Positions 30,415 to 40,570 of a stretch of DNA of 64,000 nt are shown piece by piece. The position numbers and the translations under genes were made by a program. The notes below the pieces were generated by a model, which had not been told where the DNA came from, made no database searches, and worked only from the letters and a program-made list of their open reading frames with translations. The stretch comes from Saccharomycopsis fibuligera x Saccharomycopsis cf. fibuligera (Eukaryota; Ascomycota; Saccharomycetes; Ascoideales; Saccharomycopsidaceae): NCBI GenBank assembly GCA_001936135.1, contig CP012809.1, forward strand, positions 372,001 to 436,000, in the 5' to 3' direction. How positions within the stretch are numbered: position 1 is the first letter of the stretch; each line of letters opens with the position of its first letter.

Positions 30415-31812
30415 TCAGCCTTGGTGGTAAATCTCAACAAAACGCCCACCCACCAACTGCTTCTTGCACCCTGGAACCACACATTTGCTCGGAGCATACA
30501 CCGTAGGATTGTGAATGTTTTTGGGTTGTTTTTTGCTTTTGGGGTTCCTCTTTGGCCGAGATCCAATTCTTTGCACACAGCGTCCGCAAAAGACATGGCC
30601 GCATTTAGCATAGTAAACTTTCCTGCTAAGATCAATATCAACTCTTGTCACGATTGGTAGAAGCTGGTATGGAGCTTGACATCCGAATGATTGAATTGCT
30701 TCAGCATATGTTATTTCATCGTCGTAGTCTATCGGTTCGTAGTATCCGTTATTGATTTGTTTGCCAATTCTGTTGCCATCATCATCATCATCATCATCGT
30801 CATCATCGTCATCATCATCATCATCATCATCATCATTATCATCATCATCAAAGTCCGTCTCTGTGTCGCTTAAAGCATTCTTAACTCTTTGTTTCCCTCG
30901 AAGGCGATGTTGCTTTTCTACCTCAACCAACGTTTGATAATTTTCGGGTATTCCTTCTCCCAAAGTGACTCCGCAAAGCGGACATGCCATCTCCGTATCA
31001 GGGTCAATGTTACTTTGGTAATTCTCTGGTAGATCTTGAATGCTTGCCTCAGCCTTATCTCGAAATGGCTGCGCATGATTTTCTTGCCCTTTAAACTTCC
31101 TGTCCAAATCTGCAGTCTCCATCATATTGACTTGTTGCATAACTTCTTCGCTCAAATCTTCACCTCCAAGCATTCTCCTAAAGGCTGGTGGTACTCCTGG
31201 TCTCTGAGACCGAAGCCATGCGCTCGCAGTTTCGGCAAGTCTGGGTATCCTAGAAAGCATTTGATACTCTCTGAATCTTGGATACTGTATTTCACTATTA
31301 TCCGGAACTCCTTCATAATCAGAATCCTGCTCCTCCAGCACTCTAGAATAAATGACCCTTCCTGGCAAAAATATCGGGGTTTCCGTGAGCCGTACGGTAG
31401 CACGCTGCTGCCCTATTATCTGCACTTCATCCTCTTCAGTATTGCCGCCAAAACTAAATCCATCAGGTCTCTGGACTACTTCAATTACCTCTATGTCATC
31501 GTCTTGATCATCAATGTCACGCCTCATTTGTCGCCGCTGAAGGCCTGGTCGTTGCGAACGGGGTTGTCGTTGTAAATCCGATATTGGTAGCTGCAATTGC
31601 CGAGGTCGCGTTCGCAGATGTGGATTTGCTGTAGGTGTTGTAGATGCTGTTGTAGATGCTGTTGTTGCCACTACCTCATTCTCATCGTCATCGTCTCCGC
31701 TTTCTATTTCCTGGATCACCGGTCTGTCATGTAGCACTTGAACCTCCAAGTCGGACTCTGAGCCAGACCCAGAGCCGACAGAAATTACTTCGTCATCGAC
31801 GTGTTCAGCCAT
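30415..31812 (-). CDS. SLX5: Slx5-like subunit of the SUMO-targeted ubiquitin ligase
   Basis: 465 residues. The C-terminal half matches Slx5: CPLCGVTLGEGIPENY (about 274-289), CQAPYQLLPIVTRVDIDLS, then the atypical RING core YYAKCGHVFCGRCVQRIG and a final KCVVPGCKKQL near residue 450. The N-terminal half has several short hydrophobic stretches in acidic context that fit SUMO-interacting motifs: DDEVISVGSG, LEVQVLHD, DIEVIEVV and EVQIIGQ. Slx5 pairs with Slx8 to ubiquitinate SUMO-modified proteins in genome maintenance. The protein is shorter than S. cerevisiae Slx5 (619). An uninterrupted Asp run sits between the two zinc-binding parts. The ATG is at 31812, and the gene is divergent from TIF5. 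Confidence 0.85.
   Translation of the reverse strand: MAEHVDDEVISVGSGSGSESDLEVQVLHDRPVIQEIESGDDDDENEVVATTASTTASTTPTANPHLRTRPRQLQLPISDLQRQPRSQRPGLQRRQMRRDIDDQDDDIEVIEVVQRPDGFSFGGNTEEDEVQIIGQQRATVRLTETPIFLPGRVIYSRVLEEQDSDYEGVPDNSEIQYPRFREYQMLSRIPRLAETASAWLRSQRPGVPPAFRRMLGGEDLSEEVMQQVNMMETADLDRKFKGQENHAQPFRDKAEASIQDLPENYQSNIDPDTEMACPLCGVTLGEGIPENYQTLVEVEKQHRLRGKQRVKNALSDTETDFDDDDNDDDDDDDDDDDDDDDDDDDGNRIGKQINNGYYEPIDYDDEITYAEAIQSFGCQAPYQLLPIVTRVDIDLSRKVYYAKCGHVFCGRCVQRIGSRPKRNPKSKKQPKNIHNPTVYAPSKCVVPGCKKQLVGGRFVEIYHQG
30776..30851. repeat. (ATC)n microsatellite encoding poly-Asp in SLX5
   Basis: About 25 near-perfect ATC/GTC units on the plus strand encode an Asp run of roughly two dozen residues in the minus-strand SLX5 gene. 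Slippage here changes protein length in steps of one residue. Confidence 0.92.
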
Positions 31813-32273
31813 GGCTGATTGTGTAAGCTGGCCCTAATATAGCAAAGTGTTGTGTTTGCGTTGAACTTGAATTCCACTTGTTCAGAGAAAGAGCTCATCT
31901 CTGGATTGTGATCTTCAGTCGCTTTGAATGTCACTATCTTTTAGCAGTCGCTACTTTGGTTAGTTGCCCCTCAGAAAAGCTGTTACCCTGCATCACGACC
32001 TCACTGAAAAAAAAAAAAAAAAAGAAAAAGAAAATTCAGTCAAAAGAGAAACGAAGAAACGCAAGAGACAACAAACGAAGGCAAATCTTTTTGGTCAGTA
32101 CCTATTTTGATAGTCAGCACTGAATTGTGGTCAAGTGTATCATAGTCCGATTCCAGATAAAGCTTTTTGGGTTCACATTTTTGAATTTACTAAAAAGCGA
32201 AGTTATTTTACCAATTACACTACCATCCTTTAAGTCAAATCAAATCAGATAAGATCAATAAACACTACCCAAA
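31813..32273. promoter_or_regulatory. Divergent promoter, SLX5 / TIF5
   Basis: 461 bp shared by the two genes. An A-run at about 32007-32025 is a plausible nucleosome-depleting element, and an A-rich leader precedes the TIF5 ATG at 32274. No gene lies inside. Confidence 0.4.
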
Positions 32274-33473
32274 ATGTCCTTCATTAATATCCAACGTGAT
32301 AACAGCGATGTGTTCTATCGTTATAAGATGCCTCCAATCCAGTCCAAGACTGAAGGTAGAGGTAACGGTATCAAGACATTGATTGTGAACTTGACTGACG
32401 TCGCTAAGGCCCTCGCTCGTCCTCCATCATACATTGTTAAATACTTCGGTTTTGAACTCGGTGCACAAACTTCTATAAACGATAATACTGAGCGTTACTT
32501 GGTGAACGGTGCTCATGACTCTACCAAGCTCCAAGAGACTTTGGATGGCTTTATTTCTAAGTTTGTTCTTTGCGGTTCCTGTAAGAATCCAGAAACTGAT
32601 ATTTTTGTGAAGAAAGGTGACTTATTATTCAGAGAATGTAAAGCTTGTGGTAAGACCACCGAAATTGACCCAAGAGCAAGATTGAGTTCCTACATTATCA
32701 AGAATCCACCAAAAAAAATTGCTAAAGGTACTGCAGCCGCTAATGTAGGTGGCGCTTCGATATCAGACCTTGTTGAAGATGCCAGTGGTACTGGTGCTAG
32801 CAGTGCTGCTGCTGACAGAGCCGGTGACGATGGCGACGATGATGCCCTTACGAAAAAAATCCAAGCTGATGCAGAAGTTTTGAAACTTGCTCAATTGAAC
32901 ATTAAAGACGACGACTGGTCCGTTGATATGTCGGAAGAAGCTATTGCTGCTAGAGCTAAGAGCTCTGAAGCTGCTGAAAAATTGTCCGGTGCTAAATTTG
33001 ATGAATTTGGTGAGTGGATTTTGAGCTTTGGTAATGACAAATCGAAGTTGCCATCTGACATTGAAATCTTTAAAAAGTTGAATGAACTCAAGATCGAAAA
33101 TGATGACTTGACTTGCCAAGTTTTGGCCCAAACTTTGTTTGATGCTAATATTGTGGAAGAATTGAAAAATCATGAACAATTTTTGGAAAAAATTATTAAG
33201 ACAGAAGACCATCAAAAGGCTTTCCTTGGTGGTATTGAAAGATTCTTGGGTTTACAGAATCAAGAATTGATTCCTAAATTGCCAAAAATTTTGTACGAAT
33301 TGTACGATCTTGAATTGATAAGTGAAGGTGTTCTCAGAAAGTTTTTCACTACTGTTTCCAAGAAATACGTTGGTGACAAGAAAGTTTCCAAAAAAGTTAG
33401 AAAAGCCGCTAAGCCATTCTTGCAATGGTTAGATACTGCCGATGAAGAATCTTCTGATGAAGAAGAAGATTAA
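32274..33473 (+). CDS. TIF5: Translation initiation factor eIF5
   Basis: 399 residues, close to S. cerevisiae Tif5 (405). The N-terminal GAP domain begins MSFINIQRDNSDVFYRYKMPP; Arg16 corresponds to the arginine finger needed to stimulate GTP hydrolysis by eIF2. A C4 zinc finger follows (CGSCKNP about 98-103, then CKACGKTTEIDPR). A Ser/Ala/Asp linker leads to a C-terminal W2/HEAT domain (about 240-385) with the KKVRKAAKPFLQWL helix and an acidic terminal tail (TADEESSDEEED), which contacts eIF2-beta and eIF3. The ATG at 32274 is preceded by an A-rich leader, and codon bias suggests high expression. Confidence 0.95.
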   Translation: MSFINIQRDNSDVFYRYKMPPIQSKTEGRGNGIKTLIVNLTDVAKALARPPSYIVKYFGFELGAQTSINDNTERYLVNGAHDSTKLQETLDGFISKFVLCGSCKNPETDIFVKKGDLLFRECKACGKTTEIDPRARLSSYIIKNPPKKIAKGTAAANVGGASISDLVEDASGTGASSAAADRAGDDGDDDALTKKIQADAEVLKLAQLNIKDDDWSVDMSEEAIAARAKSSEAAEKLSGAKFDEFGEWILSFGNDKSKLPSDIEIFKKLNELKIENDDLTCQVLAQTLFDANIVEELKNHEQFLEKIIKTEDHQKAFLGGIERFLGLQNQELIPKLPKILYELYDLELISEGVLRKFFTTVSKKYVGDKKVSKKVRKAAKPFLQWLDTADEESSDEEED

Positions 33474-33869
33474 ACGTTTTGCCAAATTTTTGGTGATTGA
33501 TTGTGTATTTTATTTTTTATTTATTAGCTCTCTATAGAAATTTAGTGCTAAAAGAAAATAATCTACTTGATTGGTGTTATTTTTTAATTTTTTTTTATTC
33601 ATCTCTGTTTTTTTCTAAACAAATTTAGTCATTGTTCTTATGGACGGTTTACATATTTTTACCTAAATCATGTATGTTTGTACAGTAAAAGTTTATACGT
33701 GAAGTAGTACCTAAAATGTTTTTGTTATCCCAACGCTTTCAGTAATCTATTTCCAATGATCACTTAGTTTTGGTTCATCTTACTTAATCCTCATCTTATG
33801 TGCTGTTTGGCTTTCTAATGCCGTTTTCAAACCAAATCTATTCCTGCCAGGGTCATATCTCTGTCCAGC
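33474..33869. other. Convergent 3' spacer, no gene seen
   Basis: 396 bp between the stops of TIF5 and the gene ending at 33870. It is AT-rich with several T runs, as expected of two facing terminators. Confidence 0.5.
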
Positions 33870-34322
33870 TTATTTTTGCTGTTGTTTTTCAAGTTCAAGA
33901 TCAGCCAATTTTTCAGCTTCAGCCTTAAACTGCGCGTTCTCGTAAATTTTCTCGCTGATATAATCACCACCCAAAGCAAGCAAAAAAGTAGATCCGCCAA
34001 GCCATAATCTCAACTTGTAAGGAAGTGAATTCCACTTTCTGAGTAGTTTGTTGAATGGGTTGATTCTTTTCCAAGTACTGGCGATTGCTGAAGTAGATGT
34101 AGTACTACTATGTGCCCCCGCAGCTGTAGTCTTAGATTGCTTTGATAATGGAGAAGAACTTTTGAATGATGGCTCAAACCCTTTGGAAGCTTTATCTCTT
34201 ATTGAAGCCTCAGTAGAGAACGATCTGCGCGTGCTATTGTTTCTAATGTTTAATGATATTTGATGTAATATTTTTCCGTTGTGCATGTTGTTAATATAAC
34301 GCTGAACTTTGTAATGAAACAT
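33870..34322 (-). CDS. Hypothetical protein, probable mitochondrial membrane protein
   Basis: 150 residues from the ATG at 34322; a second Met at position 13 is an alternative start. The first 40 residues are basic, hydroxylated and low in acidic residues (RYINNMHNGK, NIRNNSTRRSFSTEAS), typical of a mitochondrial presequence, with RRSFSTEA resembling a processing site. After a Ser/Thr linker, residues 85-150 contain a short basic helix (WKRINPFNKLLRKWNSLPYKLRLW), one hydrophobic segment (LGGSTFLLALGGDYI) and a charged C-terminal helix rich in Glu/Lys/Gln. I do not recognise the family. A small single-pass inner-membrane protein is inferred. Confidence 0.6.
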   Translation of the reverse strand: MFHYKVQRYINNMHNGKILHQISLNIRNNSTRRSFSTEASIRDKASKGFEPSFKSSSPLSKQSKTTAAGAHSSTTSTSAIASTWKRINPFNKLLRKWNSLPYKLRLWLGGSTFLLALGGDYISEKIYENAQFKAEAEKLADLELEKQQQK

Positions 34323-34704
34323 TGCAAAAATTTATGATATAGAGTGGTTCGGAAAAAACTGTAGAGTTCTGCTCAAGGCCCAGATGAGTGTTTTTCAATA
34401 AAATGTATGAGCAATCAAGATGCTTGATGTAAAAGCTGTTCTATCTTAATCCCTCTGCGCAACAGTATATCTGCTTTCTCAAAAGCTTCCTATTTTTTTT
34501 TCCCGTTTCTTTCTTTAAGCACATTGCATAATTATGTATTCTAATGCGATAATATGCATTATTCTTATGATCGAGCACCAACTGTATGGTACTTATAACA
34601 AACGCCCTGAACATTTACACATTATATCACACACTAGAATCTCAAATTAGCCATTACTGATAAACGTTGTATCTCACCTTATTAACTATACAAATCTCTA
34701 TAGT
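34323..34704. other. Tandem-gene spacer, no gene seen
   Basis: 382 bp lying upstream of the small mitochondrial gene (minus strand) and downstream of the 822-residue gene. It is AT-rich, with the palindrome-like ATAATATGCATTATT near 34549. No coding potential. Confidence 0.45.
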
Positions 34705-37173
34705 TCACAGGAGCTCTTCATCATCATTACCGCTAGCTATACCAGTATCAACATAGTCCTGATTTTCCAAGGTTGTAGTGCTGGTAGTATGCGAAGCCTT
34801 TGATGGAATTCTGTACAACAATGTACCAGTCAGAGCTTTACGAGATAATGGATTTTGGCTACTTAAGCTCTTCAGCCTATCACTTAGCTCCTCACCCTCT
34901 ACAGGGTTTTCATTGTTCTCATTCCCGTTATCCATGGCTTCCCTCATTATCATATTTAGAATACTGCCCCTACTGGCTGTCGCATTACTAGCAATAGACT
35001 TCTGTCGTTCTTTTTCATCACGGGTTTTAATGGTATGTAATGCTTCATCTGCATCCTTTTGGTGATCATGTGTGAGAAAAGGCGTAGCAACCACTGATCG
35101 TGCCTCTTGATCTGTTGTTATTGTTGCTGTTGAATTTGCATTGATTGGAACGATGCCATGATAACTGACAGTGCCAATGCTAGAGGAACTTGTCTCAGCA
35201 TCGTTACTCCTAATAGCACCGTCAGTGGCGCTTGTTGTGGCAAGACTTTGTGCAAAAGAAGGCAAAATAAATGATGCTGAAGGATTTGTTTTATTCGAGG
35301 CAGCAGATGACGGTAGGTTGGTTAGATTGTTAAAAAAAAACAACTTGTTAAGGGAATTTGGAGTTGATGGGGAGACCATAGCATTAGAATAGATATTTTT
35401 AGGAAAGCTTAAAGAGGTGGCACCTGCTGACTTTATTAAGCTATTTTGAAAAGGTTTCTCGTCGTTTTCATTATTTGCCGTTGGAACTGGCTGGTTGTTT
35501 TCTCTTATGTTTTGGAACTCATCGTTTTCATCAGCACTGAAAATATTCTCAGATTTTATATGTTGTTCATTTATTTTATTTTGCTTCTGGATATTTCTTA
35601 AATCAAGCAAATTTTCAATCTCATCAGCTTGCTCTTTTGGACTTAGTAGCTTTTCGTCCTGCTGCTGCTGTGCTGATAAGTTTTCTGCAATATTTTGATT
35701 TACATTACTATCTTCGACAGTTTCTTCCTGCTTTTCAGCACTTTGATGAATTGAATCTATATCTTTGTGACTAACATTTGGTGCAATTTCACCAAAATCA
35801 AGTTTCATTGTACTTTGCAAATCTTTCTCATTTGGTATTGTTGAGTTTTTGACATCATTACTTATATCATCTCTGATGCTCTTATCAGTGACAGACTCAT
35901 TTTCGGCAAACTTTAGCGCCTCCAGCTTGACTCCTTTGGGGAACTTAACTGATGTATAATCAGACCTTGATGTGCTTTCTGTATCTAGCTGAAAATTTGA
36001 GCTCGGGCCATCAATAATCTTTGATTTTTGCAAACTTACTTTACTGTTATTACTAAAAAATAGATTCTCCTTGAATTTTTGAATTCTGTCATTAACGTTT
36101 TGGTCACCATGGCTACCACTGAATGTGTCAAAGTCATCTTGATTATTAATGAATGGATTCATCATTGGGTCTGAATCTGGATTATCATTCTTTAGACTAA
36201 GTGATGGCTTTACACCTGGAGTGCAGCTTACTAGCTCTGCTTGTGTATGGTTTTCATCTTTTTCCTGTTTAGACTCGCCATCTCCGACCTGCTGCTGCTC
36301 AGCAGCATTATTATCTTTATTTTCATTTCCCCATAGCCAATCTTCTTTTACTGTCGCACCTAATTTTATATCAGATAGCTCTTCAGCATTATCTTCTAAA
36401 ATATTAAAATCTTGTGTATTATGTGAGCCTCTAAATTTGCCCGTGCTATTTTCAGTTGTGTTTTCTTGATTCTCTTGATCATCATCTTTGACATTAGTAT
36501 CATCGCCATCATCGGTATTATTTTGAGCGATTAGCTTCGTTAAAAGTGGGTATTTAAAACGATTAACGGATTCTTTATCTGATAATTTCTCCTTGTCATA
36601 TGTTAGCACTTTATCTTCAAGTGTTTTCAAATTATCCAATATGCTCATTATTATATCGGAAGACTGACCTACAAGTTTGGTTATTGCCTCCAAGTCATCA
36701 GATAGCTTAACTGTGCCTTTTGATGAAGTTTTGAGCAAATTGTTCTTGTTCTTTTTTATTTTCAAATTAAGCAATTTGATCCTTTTGTAATCAATTTGTA
36801 TGCTGCTGTCCACTTTTTCCAAGTTAGCAAAAACAACATCATTTTGATAGTTTAGTATCTTGTTTATTAAGTTTGATAAGTCAAGACGATAATTTTTTGA
36901 GGTAATGATTAATGATTTGATAAGTTCATTGAGCTCAAACAGTAGGTTGTTTTTCAAGATGTTGGATAACTCAAAGTCTTCTATGGGAGGTAGCGGTACC
37001 TCTGGTTGCAATTCTATATTATCAATCTTGAAATTATCAAGAAATTGGTCTTCTTGGCTGGCTTTTGATGACGCCGCGGAAGATGGAGATGAAGATGACG
37101 ACGTCCGCTGCCCATTGGAAGGATAGTAGTTTAGATTAAGGATAGCTTTCGAAGCGGATGACAAAAATCCCAT
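34705..37173 (-). CDS. Large mostly disordered protein with possible N-myristoylation signal
   Basis: 822 residues from the ATG at 37173. The N-terminus MGFLSSASK fits an N-myristoylation context (Gly2, small residue at position 6), suggesting membrane attachment. Residues about 40-215 are ordered and helical: PLPPIEDFELSNILKNNLLF, ELNELIKSLIITSKNYRLDLSNLINKILNYQ, then a Lys/Asn-rich coiled coil and LEDKVLTYDKEKLS. The rest (about 220-822) is acidic, Asn/Ser/Gln-rich and apparently unstructured, with short conserved-looking islands (NPFINNQDDFDTFSGS; LFFFNNLTNLPS; GTLLYRIPSK near the C-terminus). I do not recognise the family. It is divergent from the PhzF gene. Confidence 0.7.
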   Translation of the reverse strand: MGFLSSASKAILNLNYYPSNGQRTSSSSSPSSAASSKASQEDQFLDNFKIDNIELQPEVPLPPIEDFELSNILKNNLLFELNELIKSLIITSKNYRLDLSNLINKILNYQNDVVFANLEKVDSSIQIDYKRIKLLNLKIKKNKNNLLKTSSKGTVKLSDDLEAITKLVGQSSDIIMSILDNLKTLEDKVLTYDKEKLSDKESVNRFKYPLLTKLIAQNNTDDGDDTNVKDDDQENQENTTENSTGKFRGSHNTQDFNILEDNAEELSDIKLGATVKEDWLWGNENKDNNAAEQQQVGDGESKQEKDENHTQAELVSCTPGVKPSLSLKNDNPDSDPMMNPFINNQDDFDTFSGSHGDQNVNDRIQKFKENLFFSNNSKVSLQKSKIIDGPSSNFQLDTESTSRSDYTSVKFPKGVKLEALKFAENESVTDKSIRDDISNDVKNSTIPNEKDLQSTMKLDFGEIAPNVSHKDIDSIHQSAEKQEETVEDSNVNQNIAENLSAQQQQDEKLLSPKEQADEIENLLDLRNIQKQNKINEQHIKSENIFSADENDEFQNIRENNQPVPTANNENDEKPFQNSLIKSAGATSLSFPKNIYSNAMVSPSTPNSLNKLFFFNNLTNLPSSAASNKTNPSASFILPSFAQSLATTSATDGAIRSNDAETSSSSIGTVSYHGIVPINANSTATITTDQEARSVVATPFLTHDHQKDADEALHTIKTRDEKERQKSIASNATASRGSILNMIMREAMDNGNENNENPVEGEELSDRLKSLSSQNPLSRKALTGTLLYRIPSKASHTTSTTTLENQDYVDTGIASGNDDEELL

Positions 37174-37715
37174 TGCATTGCCTATACGTATGTATTTTTT
37201 TTTTCAAAAAAAAAAAAAAAAAATATCTAGTAATGGTAATGGGCGCAATGGTATTATCTATACCTTTCCTATATGTATTCATCGCTTCTCAAAGAAAGAT
37301 AAATGGAGCGTTTGTAATCCTATACAAGAAAAAACAAAATAAAACGCCCGATTTTCTTTGCGCGCTACAAAAGATATTTATATGTGATTATGCCTCTACA
37401 AGATCACTACTTTTTTATACAATTATAACCTTTGATGCTAGAGCTTCTATAGACAAATGGTGATTTAGGCATTTTGTCACCAATATTTTACGAATTGTTT
37501 AATTTAACAGTAGTTTTCCCCAGTACAGAATATCATATATCCTTGCGAAGATGCCACAGCGGTTATTGCCGGCATTGTTGAGTCACCGAAAATCTTTTGA
37601 TTTCAGATTTGAATTCAAATAAATAGGGATGTGTCCTCCAATAATATAGCAGACCTATTTTATATCACTTTTTACTCATCCATCTCAAAAATTTACTCAA
37701 TATCAATAAAAAAAA
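37174..37715. promoter_or_regulatory. Divergent promoter, 822-residue gene / PhzF gene
   Basis: 542 bp upstream of both genes. A T run followed by an A run (37194-37221) could form a hairpin or a nucleosome-free element. Otherwise AT-rich spacer. Confidence 0.4.
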
Positions 37716-38570
37716 ATGACAATCTTACCTTTCAAGCAAGTGGATGTGTTTACCGTTCTGCCTTTCAAAGGAAACCCTCTAGCTGTGGTGTTTGATGCCG
37801 ACAATTTGGAATCTGCCCAACTACAAGCAATTGCCACATGGACAAATTTATCGGAGACCATCTTTGTATTAAAACCGAAGACCCCAAAAGCAGACTACAG
37901 AGTGCGGATTTTCACACCTGATGGAGAAATTCCATTTGCCGGCCATCCAACTATTGGTGTTTGTCATGCTATTAGGGAGAAGTACAACATCACTAAGCCA
38001 AAGATGATTCAAGAATGCGACGCCGGATTAGTAAACCTTGAGATCAACGAAGCAGAAGAAATATTCTTCACTTTACCATATAGCAAAAACTTGAAGATCT
38101 CAGATACTCACCTTGCGGGGATTTATGCCTCTTTGGGAATCAATGCCACTGAAGAGATTAAAGCAACACCACAGCTATTTGATGTTGGTCCAAAATGGTT
38201 AGTGATTCAATTAAGCACGCCCGAAAGAGTTTTAGTTATAACCCCTGATCAAACAAAACTTAAAGAAGTTTCTCTAAAAGCGGGAATTACAGGTGTTTGT
38301 TGCTTTGGTTCTTCGTCATCAGGAAGATATTACGAAACAAGAACCTTTGCTCCAGCAATTGGCGTTAATGAGGATCCAGTTTGCGGCTCAGGTGCTGGTG
38401 CAGTGGGAGCTTTTCTTCGTCAAACAGCTGATGGCTTCACTGGAAGTTTTGATTTGAATCAGGGCCAAAAAGTAGCTAGAGATGGCAAGATTCGGGTAAT
38501 TGTTACTAGACATGAGTTGAAGGTTGGTGGTAATGCTACTACTGTTATAGAAGGAAGAATTTCAGTTTAA
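37716..38570 (+). CDS. YHI9: PhzF-family isomerase-like protein (Yhi9-like)
   Basis: 284 residues, the usual length of the PhzF (phenazine biosynthesis-like) family with its two-lobed diaminopimelate-epimerase-like fold. Visible family motifs are VDVFTVLPFKGNPLAVVFDA at the N-terminus, NLSETIFVL with the glutamate that acts as general acid/base in PhzF, FTPDGEIPFAGHPTIG, and EDPVCGSGAGAVGAFLR in the second lobe, followed by the C-terminal GQKVARDGKIRV. The substrate in yeast is not known; S. cerevisiae Yhi9 has been linked to the unfolded protein response. The ATG is at 37716 after an A-run. Repeat copy B lies 350 bp downstream. Confidence 0.9.
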   Translation: MTILPFKQVDVFTVLPFKGNPLAVVFDADNLESAQLQAIATWTNLSETIFVLKPKTPKADYRVRIFTPDGEIPFAGHPTIGVCHAIREKYNITKPKMIQECDAGLVNLEINEAEEIFFTLPYSKNLKISDTHLAGIYASLGINATEEIKATPQLFDVGPKWLVIQLSTPERVLVITPDQTKLKEVSLKAGITGVCCFGSSSSGRYYETRTFAPAIGVNEDPVCGSGAGAVGAFLRQTADGFTGSFDLNQGQKVARDGKIRVIVTRHELKVGGNATTVIEGRISV

Positions 38571-38922
38571 AGCTTCAATTTTGCACAGTTATTTAACAAT
38601 TACAGTATTATTTCACAATCTATTAACCCTTTCAATTTCGCCTTTTTCTGCGAAAGTTTGTCACACATTAATAGCATTAAATAGAATTCGCGTCTTACAG
38701 AATACATGAATGAATATGGGGACTACAGATATACCGAGTGAAAGTGAAATCCAAATCTAAATGGCAAGAAAAAAAAACGTTTTGCTACCTATTAAATATT
38801 TCATGGATGCCTTATGCTTGAAGTGCTTAGTGAAGCCAAGCTACCATCTATACAAAACTTTATGACTCAACGAAAGTAGCTTGAAAGTGACAACTGAAAC
38901 TAGATTACTGCTGAATCGAGAC

Positions 38923-39762
38923 TTTGGAAATCACCAGAACACTGTTCAAAACATCTTTGGTCGACAAAGCCAATCATTCCAATGTCACTATGTACAGTTA
39001 CCTACAAGACAAAGAGGAACAAATGGCGGGGACAAACCCGAAAGAACGAGTTCCCAAACTAAAAATGGGGGTGGGGGTGAGAAGCTGACTCCAAGAGGAA
39101 AGGGTTGAAGAAGAATTAAAAAGCACTATAAGTGAGCATTCGTACTATCACCACTCAGTCCGCCATTAGACAATCTGGAAGTGTGACCATCATGTCAATC
39201 ATACCCATCAGTAATCTACCCAGTAGCTGAGGCAGTGGATTTTGGGGTTGAATAGGCCAATATATTTTCGTTGTTAAATTATTCGACAATACCATGCTTG
39301 CTGAGACTCAGATCCAATAAGTCAAGTACAGTCTCATTCGAGTGAGTGTGTTTGATACATTATCTTTGGGGAAGGTGCACAACAGGAAATAATATCAGAA
39401 AGATCCCAAAGGGGAAAAAAGCTTCTTGTGCGTCCTATATGGAAACATAACTCGAGACCCAAAGATGACACAGAAACTCCGAGACCAACCCGGGGCCCCA
39501 AAATAAGATAGACCTTTGACTTTGACGCACGCTCGGCCTTCTATTTTGCGTTGCATTTGTGAACCAAAGGGCCCTGAGAAGCTTGACAGCCAGTTTGACA
39601 GGAATCAGGAATCTCCACGCATGTTCAGTTTTTCCGTACTTTTTTTTGTGCTTTTCTGCAGCAAAACCGAAAAAGTAAATAAACCCAAGCAATGCTCACG
39701 CCGCAGGGGTCGTAACAGACCATATAAGTGCACTTTGAACAAGACATCGAAAGTAGATAGAG
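38923..39762 (+). repeat. Dispersed repeat, copy B (840 bp), inverted relative to copy A
   Basis: Near-identical to the reverse complement of 8583-9423. Here, but not in copy A, similarity to the diverged third copy (49575-49840) continues about 40 bases further left, to around 38884. The A/B match therefore does not start at the element's true end. Beyond AGATAGAG at 39762 copies A and B diverge at once. No protein-coding frame with an ATG start and recognisable domain is present. Confidence 0.9.
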
Positions 39763-40570
39763 TCCGGACCAAAAATGAGTTAGAGACATTTTAAATTAGT
39801 GTTATATGTTGCTCATATGTTATGAACATTTTGTATTGAAGTAGTTTTGAGTGCAGTTTGTCAAGATGGCTTGCATACGTCTTTCATCTCATGCAATACC
39901 TGCATAAAAGCCGTCGCTATGTCACATTTCGTGATAATCTTTGAGAATGATCGTTTTTATATAGTGTACTAACCGATTATATGAATAACTTTTTGACTTC
40001 CAGCTAGATTATGTTCTCATTTATGGCTATTATTGTGGAAAGATAAAATTGTTATTTTCAGATATGTTAGAAAATATTAAATCTCAAGTAAACAGTCTAC
40101 TAACAGGCCAGAAGCAAATTTTGTTTATCTTTCTTACTTTACAAACACAAGATCAAAATGCCTACGCCTAATACAGAATGACTTCAAAATGATTATGTGC
40201 TATTAGAAATTAGTACATTCACAATTATCGCTTTATTGAATACCGTGCAGGCTTACGTTAAAATTATTGTCAACAATAGAGTGGCAATATCTTGGTAATT
40301 CAATTGACTACACGAGGACCACTTGAATGCTCCAATAGAAACATACGTATTTTACTTTTTTCCAGATAATTAAGATTCCATATAAAGCTCGTGTTGATTT
40401 TCCATGTTGATTTAAGACATAAAAATTTACATTCTGTGCTAGATTGCATAATGACTGAAATAAGAAAGCTACTTTTCAAGGGACAATCAATCAAGACGAT
40501 ACATCCAAAAAACTGGGTATATTAATCTGAAAATAACCAACGACAATGACAAGAAGACAAGGAAGGATCA
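39763..40570. other. Spacer between repeat B and the DUF1593 pseudogene, no gene seen
   Basis: About 800 bp of AT-rich sequence. Small frames such as 40300-40494 have no protein character. It belongs to the gene-poor, decaying stretch between the PhzF gene and LAP3. Confidence 0.5.
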
